NCBI RefSeq assembly: GCF_027107535.1
Contig: NZ_CP114283.1
Coordinates: 868,001 to 932,000, forward strand
Reading direction: 5' to 3'
Length of the DNA stretch: 64,000 nucleotides
DNA from: Streptomyces aurantiacus
GTDB lineage: Bacteria > Actinomycetota > Actinomycetes > Streptomycetales > Streptomycetaceae
Shown here one piece after another: positions 60,322-64,000 of the stretch. Under the pieces are notes generated by a model, which was not told where the DNA came from, did not search any database, and saw nothing but the letters and a program-made list of their open reading frames with translations. Position 1 is the stretch's first letter; each line of letters opens with the position of its first letter. The position numbers and the translations under genes are program-made.

Positions 60322-63300
60322 ATGCAGACCAAGCTGGACGAAGCAAAGGCCGAGCTGCTCGAAAGGGCCGCCCGGGTAGCTGAGAACAGCCCGGTCGGGG
60401 GGCACCTACCGACCGGGAAGACGGACGAGAGCACCCCGGACCGGGACACACTGCTCGCGTTCCTCCAGCGCTACTACCTGCACACCGCCCCGGAGGACCT
60501 CACCGACCGCGACCCGGTCGACGTCTTCGGAGCCGCCTTCTCCCACTACCGGCTGGCCGAGAACCGCCCACAGGGCACGGCCAACGTGAGAGTCCACACC
60601 CCGACCGTCGAGGAGAACGGCTGGACCTGCAGCCATTCCGTCGTCGAGGTGGTGACCGACGACATGCCCTTCCTCGTCGACTCCGTCACCAACGAGCTGT
60701 CCCGACAGGGGCGCGGGATCCACGTCGTCATCCACCCGCAGGTCGTGGTGAGGCGCGATCTCACCGGCAAGCTCATCGAGGTTCTCGGGGACCGGCCCGC
60801 CGGCGACCTCCCCCACGACGCCTTCGTCGAGTCCTGGATCCACGTAGAGATCGACCGGGAGACCGACCGCGCCGACCTGAAGCAGATCACCGCGGACCTG
60901 CTGCGCGTCCTGTCCGACGTCCGCGAGGCCGTCGAGGACTGGGAGAAGATGCGCGACTCGGCGCTGCGCATCGCCGAGGAACTGCCCAAGGAGCCCACCG
61001 CCGACGACATGCGCGACCAGGAGGTGGAGGAGGCCCGCGAACTGCTGCGCTGGCTCGCGGACGACCACTTCACCTTCCTGGGGTACCGCGAGTACGAGCT
61101 GCACGACGACGACTCGCTCGGCGCCGTCCCCGGGACCGGGCTCGGCATCCTGCGCTCCGACCCGCAGCACGGCGACGACGAGAGCCACCCGGTCAGCCCG
61201 TCCTTCGAGCGGCTGCCCGCCGACGCCCGCGCGAAGGCCCGCGAGCACAAGCTCCTCGTCCTGACCAAGGCGAACAGCCGCGCCACCGTGCACCGGCCGT
61301 CCTACCTCGACTACGTCGGCGTGAAGAAGTTCGACGCCGACGGCAACGTCGTCGGGGAGCGGCGCTTCCTCGGTCTGTTCTCCTCCGCCGCCTACACCGA
61401 GTCCGTCCGCCGGGTGCCCGTCGTGCGCCGCAAGGTGGCCGAGGTGCTGCGCGGCGCGGGGTTCCTGCCCAACAGCCACGACGGCCGTGACCTCCTCCAG
61501 ATCCTGGAGACGTACCCGCGCGACGAGCTCTTCCAGACCCCGCCCGACGAGCTGCGGTCGATCGTCACCTCCGTGCTCTACCTCCAGGAGCGGCGGCGGC
61601 TGCGCCTCTACCTGCGCCAGGACGAGTACGGGCGCTACTACTCGGCGCTCGTCTACCTGCCGCGCGACCGCTACACCACCGGTGTGCGCCTGCGGATCAT
61701 CGACATCCTCAAGGAGGAACTGGGCGGCATCAGCGTCGACTTCACCGCCTGGAACACCGAGTCGATCCTCTCCCGGCTGCACTTCGTGGTCCGGGTCCCG
61801 CAGGGCACCGAGCTGCCGCAGCTCAGCGACACCGACAAGGAGCGCATCGAGGCGCGGCTCGTCGAGGCCGCCCGCTCCTGGGCCGACGGCTTCGCCGAGG
61901 CACTGAACGCGGAGTGCGGTGAGGAGCGCGCCGCCGAGCTGATGCGCCGGTACGGGCACGTCATCCCCGAGGGCTACAAGGCCGACCACAACCCGCGCAC
62001 CGCGGTCGCCGACCTGGTCCGTCTGGAACAGCTCGGCGACGGCAAGAACTTCGACCTCAGCCTGTACGAGCCGGTCGGCGCCGCCCCCGGCGAGCGCCGC
62101 TTCAAGATCTACCGCACCGGGGAGTCGGTCTCCCTCTCCGCCGTCCTGCCGGTCCTCACCCGCCTGGGCGTCGAGGTCACCGACGAGCGTCCGTACGAGC
62201 TGCGCTGCTCGGACCGTGCGTCCGCGTGGATCTACGACTTCGGTCTGCGGCTGCCCAAGTCGGGCAGCGGCGCCGGCGACCACCTCGGAGACGACGGACG
62301 CGAGCGGTTCCAGGAGGCCTTCGCGGCGACCTGGACCGGGCACGCGGAGAACGACGGCTTCAACTCCCTCGTCCTGAGCGCCGGGCTGAACTGGCGGCAG
62401 GCGATGGTGCTGCGCGCCTACGCCAAGTACCTGCGCCAGGCAGGCTCGACGTTCAGCCAGGACTACATGGAGGACACCCTCCGCAGCAACGTCCACACCA
62501 CCCGGCTGCTCGTCTCGCTCTTCGAGGCCCGCATGTCGCCGGACCGGCAGCGGGCGGGCACGGAACTGACCGACGCCCTCCTGGAGGAGCTGGACGCCGC
62601 TCTCGACCAGGTGGCCAGCCTCGACGAGGACCGGATCCTCCGTTCCTTCCTCACCGTCATCAAGGCGACCCTGCGCACGAACTTCTTCCAGGAGGCGGGC
62701 GGCGGTGTGCCGCACGACTACGTCTCCATGAAGTTCGACCCCCAGGCCATCCCGGACCTTCCGGCGCCGCGTCCGGCGTTCGAGATCTGGGTGTACTCGC
62801 CGCGGGTCGAGGGCGTGCACCTGCGCTTCGGCAAGGTCGCGCGCGGTGGTCTGCGCTGGTCCGACCGGCGTGAGGACTTCCGCACGGAGATCCTCGGGCT
62901 CGTCAAGGCGCAGATGGTCAAGAACACCGTCATCGTGCCCGTCGGCGCCAAGGGCGGCTTCGTCGCCAAGCAGCTGCCGGACCCGGCCGTGGACCGCGAT
63001 GCCTGGATGACCGAGGGCGTGCGCAGCTACAAGACCTTCATCTCGGCGCTGCTCGACATCACCGACAACATGGTGGCCGGCGAGGTCGTGCCGCCCGCCG
63101 ACGTCGTACGGCACGACGAGGACGACACCTACCTGGTGGTCGCCGCCGACAAGGGCACGGCGACGTTCTCGGACATCGCCAACGGGGTCGCCGAGTCGTA
63201 CAACTTCTGGCTCGGGGACGCCTTCGCCTCGGGCGGCTCGGCCGGCTACGACCACAAGAAGATGGGCATCACCGCCCGCGGCGCCTGGGAGTCCGTCGAG

Positions 63301-64000
63301 CGGCACTTCCGGGAGCTGGGCGTCAACACGCAGACCCAGGACTTCACGGTCGTCGGCGTGGGCGACATGAGCGGTGACGTGTTCGGCAACGGAATGCTGC
63401 TCTCCGAGCACATCCGCCTGGTCGCCGCCTTCGACCACCGGCACATCTTCATCGACCCGCGCCCGGACGCGGAGACGTCGTACGCCGAGCGCCGCCGGCT
63501 CTTCGAGCTGCCGCGTTCCTCCTGGGCCGACTACGACAAGGAGCTGCTGTCGCAGGGCGGCGGCATCTTCCCCCGTACGGCGAAGGCCATTCAGCTCAAC
63601 AGCCACATCCGCGAGGCCCTGGGCATCGAGGGGAACATCGCCAAGATGACCCCCGCCGACCTGATGCGGGCCATCCTCGGGGCACCGGTGGACCTGCTGT
63701 GGAACGGCGGCATCGGTACGTACGTGAAGGCCTCCACCGAGACGCACGCGGATGTCGGCGACAAGGCCAACGACGCCATCCGCGTGGACGGAGCGGACCT
63801 GCGGGCCAAGGTCGTCGGTGAGGGCGGCAACCTCGGCCTCACCCAGCTCGGCCGCATCGAGTTCGCGCAGGCCGGCGGCAAGGTCAACACCGACGCCATC
63901 GACAACAGCGCGGGCGTGGACACCTCCGACCACGAGGTGAACATCAAGATCCTGCTCAACGCGGTGGTGGCGGACGGCGACATGACCGTCAAGCAGCGCA
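60322..64000 (+). CDS. gdh: NAD-specific glutamate dehydrogenase, large type (C-terminus beyond window)
   Basis: 1226 codons are present and the protein continues past the right edge; the full length would be about 1650 residues. Large NAD-GDH deaminates glutamate to 2-oxoglutarate and ammonia. The N-terminal ~700 residues are the regulatory part with ACT-like domains (PFLVDSVTNELSRQGRGIHVVIHPQ). The catalytic region begins near ~820, with GLRWSDRREDFRTEILGLVKAQMVKNTVIVPVGAKGGFVAK (conserved Lys of the GDH core) and GDMSGDVFGNGMLLS. ATG 60322 has AGAGGAC upstream. It is the same type as Rv2476c and the S. clavuligerus enzyme. There is no neighbouring gene on its right in view. Confidence 0.95.
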   Translation, partial: MQTKLDEAKAELLERAARVAENSPVGGHLPTGKTDESTPDRDTLLAFLQRYYLHTAPEDLTDRDPVDVFGAAFSHYRLAENRPQGTANVRVHTPTVEENGWTCSHSVVEVVTDDMPFLVDSVTNELSRQGRGIHVVIHPQVVVRRDLTGKLIEVLGDRPAGDLPHDAFVESWIHVEIDRETDRADLKQITADLLRVLSDVREAVEDWEKMRDSALRIAEELPKEPTADDMRDQEVEEARELLRWLADDHFTFLGYREYELHDDDSLGAVPGTGLGILRSDPQHGDDESHPVSPSFERLPADARAKAREHKLLVLTKANSRATVHRPSYLDYVGVKKFDADGNVVGERRFLGLFSSAAYTESVRRVPVVRRKVAEVLRGAGFLPNSHDGRDLLQILETYPRDELFQTPPDELRSIVTSVLYLQERRRLRLYLRQDEYGRYYSALVYLPRDRYTTGVRLRIIDILKEELGGISVDFTAWNTESILSRLHFVVRVPQGTELPQLSDTDKERIEARLVEAARSWADGFAEALNAECGEERAAELMRRYGHVIPEGYKADHNPRTAVADLVRLEQLGDGKNFDLSLYEPVGAAPGERRFKIYRTGESVSLSAVLPVLTRLGVEVTDERPYELRCSDRASAWIYDFGLRLPKSGSGAGDHLGDDGRERFQEAFAATWTGHAENDGFNSLVLSAGLNWRQAMVLRAYAKYLRQAGSTFSQDYMEDTLRSNVHTTRLLVSLFEARMSPDRQRAGTELTDALLEELDAALDQVASLDEDRILRSFLTVIKATLRTNFFQEAGGGVPHDYVSMKFDPQAIPDLPAPRPAFEIWVYSPRVEGVHLRFGKVARGGLRWSDRREDFRTEILGLVKAQMVKNTVIVPVGAKGGFVAKQLPDPAVDRDAWMTEGVRSYKTFISALLDITDNMVAGEVVPPADVVRHDEDDTYLVVAADKGTATFSDIANGVAESYNFWLGDAFASGGSAGYDHKKMGITARGAWESVERHFRELGVNTQTQDFTVVGVGDMSGDVFGNGMLLSEHIRLVAAFDHRHIFIDPRPDAETSYAERRRLFELPRSSWADYDKELLSQGGGIFPRTAKAIQLNSHIREALGIEGNIAKMTPADLMRAILGAPVDLLWNGGIGTYVKASTETHADVGDKANDAIRVDGADLRAKVVGEGGNLGLTQLGRIEFAQAGGKVNTDAIDNSAGVDTSDHEVNIKILLNAVVADGDMTVKQR

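Noticed and set aside
60033..60383. A 116-codon frame from GTG 60033 upstream of gdh
   Set aside because: It overlaps the gdh start, has no recognisable domain and a noise-like Arg/Pro-rich composition. A -10-like box nearby makes it a leader at best.
60406..63933. A 1175-codon minus-strand open frame across the gdh gene
   Set aside because: Long antisense frames are common in very GC-rich DNA. Its protein is low-complexity (Asp/Val/Leu/Gly/Arg-rich) and lies entirely within a well-supported NAD-GDH gene.

Overview
The window comes from a high-GC actinobacterium, almost certainly a Streptomyces or a close relative. The evidence is uniformly very GC-rich coding DNA with GTG/ATG starts, a WhiB-type sporulation regulator, MtrA-MtrB-LpqB, coenzyme F420 biosynthesis genes, an NAD-specific large glutamate dehydrogenase, and a 16S-23S-5S operon with Streptomyces-type sequence and no tRNA in its spacers. 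It is chromosomal core DNA. I see no phage, plasmid, insertion sequence, CRISPR array or tRNA gene.

Layout. 0.1-9.6 kb holds cell-envelope and cofactor genes: an LCP-family wall-polymer ligase, a TIGR03089 AMP-binding-like protein, a secreted PGRP-type amidase, a sugar-phosphate nucleotidyltransferase, an AlkA-like DNA glycosylase, fbiB-fbiA (F420) and a cysteine dioxygenase preceded by a cysteine-rich leader peptide. 10.3-18 kb holds whiB, a giant membrane glycosyltransferase with its partner DUF5719 protein, a zincin-like protein, DUF3499, and a decayed lactate-permease remnant. 18-24 kb is the mannose-phosphate block (manB, Trm112-like, SIS protein, manA), followed by a CDF metal transporter and an unusual signal peptidase I. 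24-31 kb holds a fructose-type PTS permease, sahH, a hypothetical protein, an RDD protein and a SpoIIM-family protein. 31.4-37.2 kb is a complete rRNA operon. 37.3-42.9 kb is a five-gene minus-strand operon (membrane protein, DUF4129, DUF4350, MoxR, DUF58). 43-57 kb holds mtnA, mtrA-mtrB-lpqB, a ComF-like protein, hpf, an orphan NarL-type regulator, a YcaQ-like protein, a GNAT protein and secA. 57-64 kb holds an Rv3235-like protein, DUF6912, a HAD hydrolase and the first three quarters of NAD-GDH, which runs off the right edge.

The genes work together in several groups. manA, manB and the nucleotidyltransferase can carry fructose-6-P to an NDP-mannose-type donor, which would suit the glycosyltransferase and LCP genes nearby. 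sahH and mtnA belong to the S-adenosylmethionine cycle and methionine salvage. MtrA/MtrB/LpqB is an envelope-linked signalling system, followed by hpf and secA as in mycobacteria. The gene content largely parallels the M. tuberculosis Rv3267-Rv3235 region. The MoxR/DUF58/SpoIIM/RDD set, which sits elsewhere in mycobacteria, is present here and is split by the rRNA operon.

The most interesting observations are five: the cysteine-rich leader peptide with a possible attenuator ahead of the cysteine dioxygenase; a signal peptidase I with Gln in place of the catalytic Lys; helically phased repeats upstream of whiB; tandem perfect DnaA boxes upstream of the ComF-like gene; and a zincin-family protein lacking the second His of HExxH. 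All functional statements are from reading the sequence and recalling families. No search or folding program was run.
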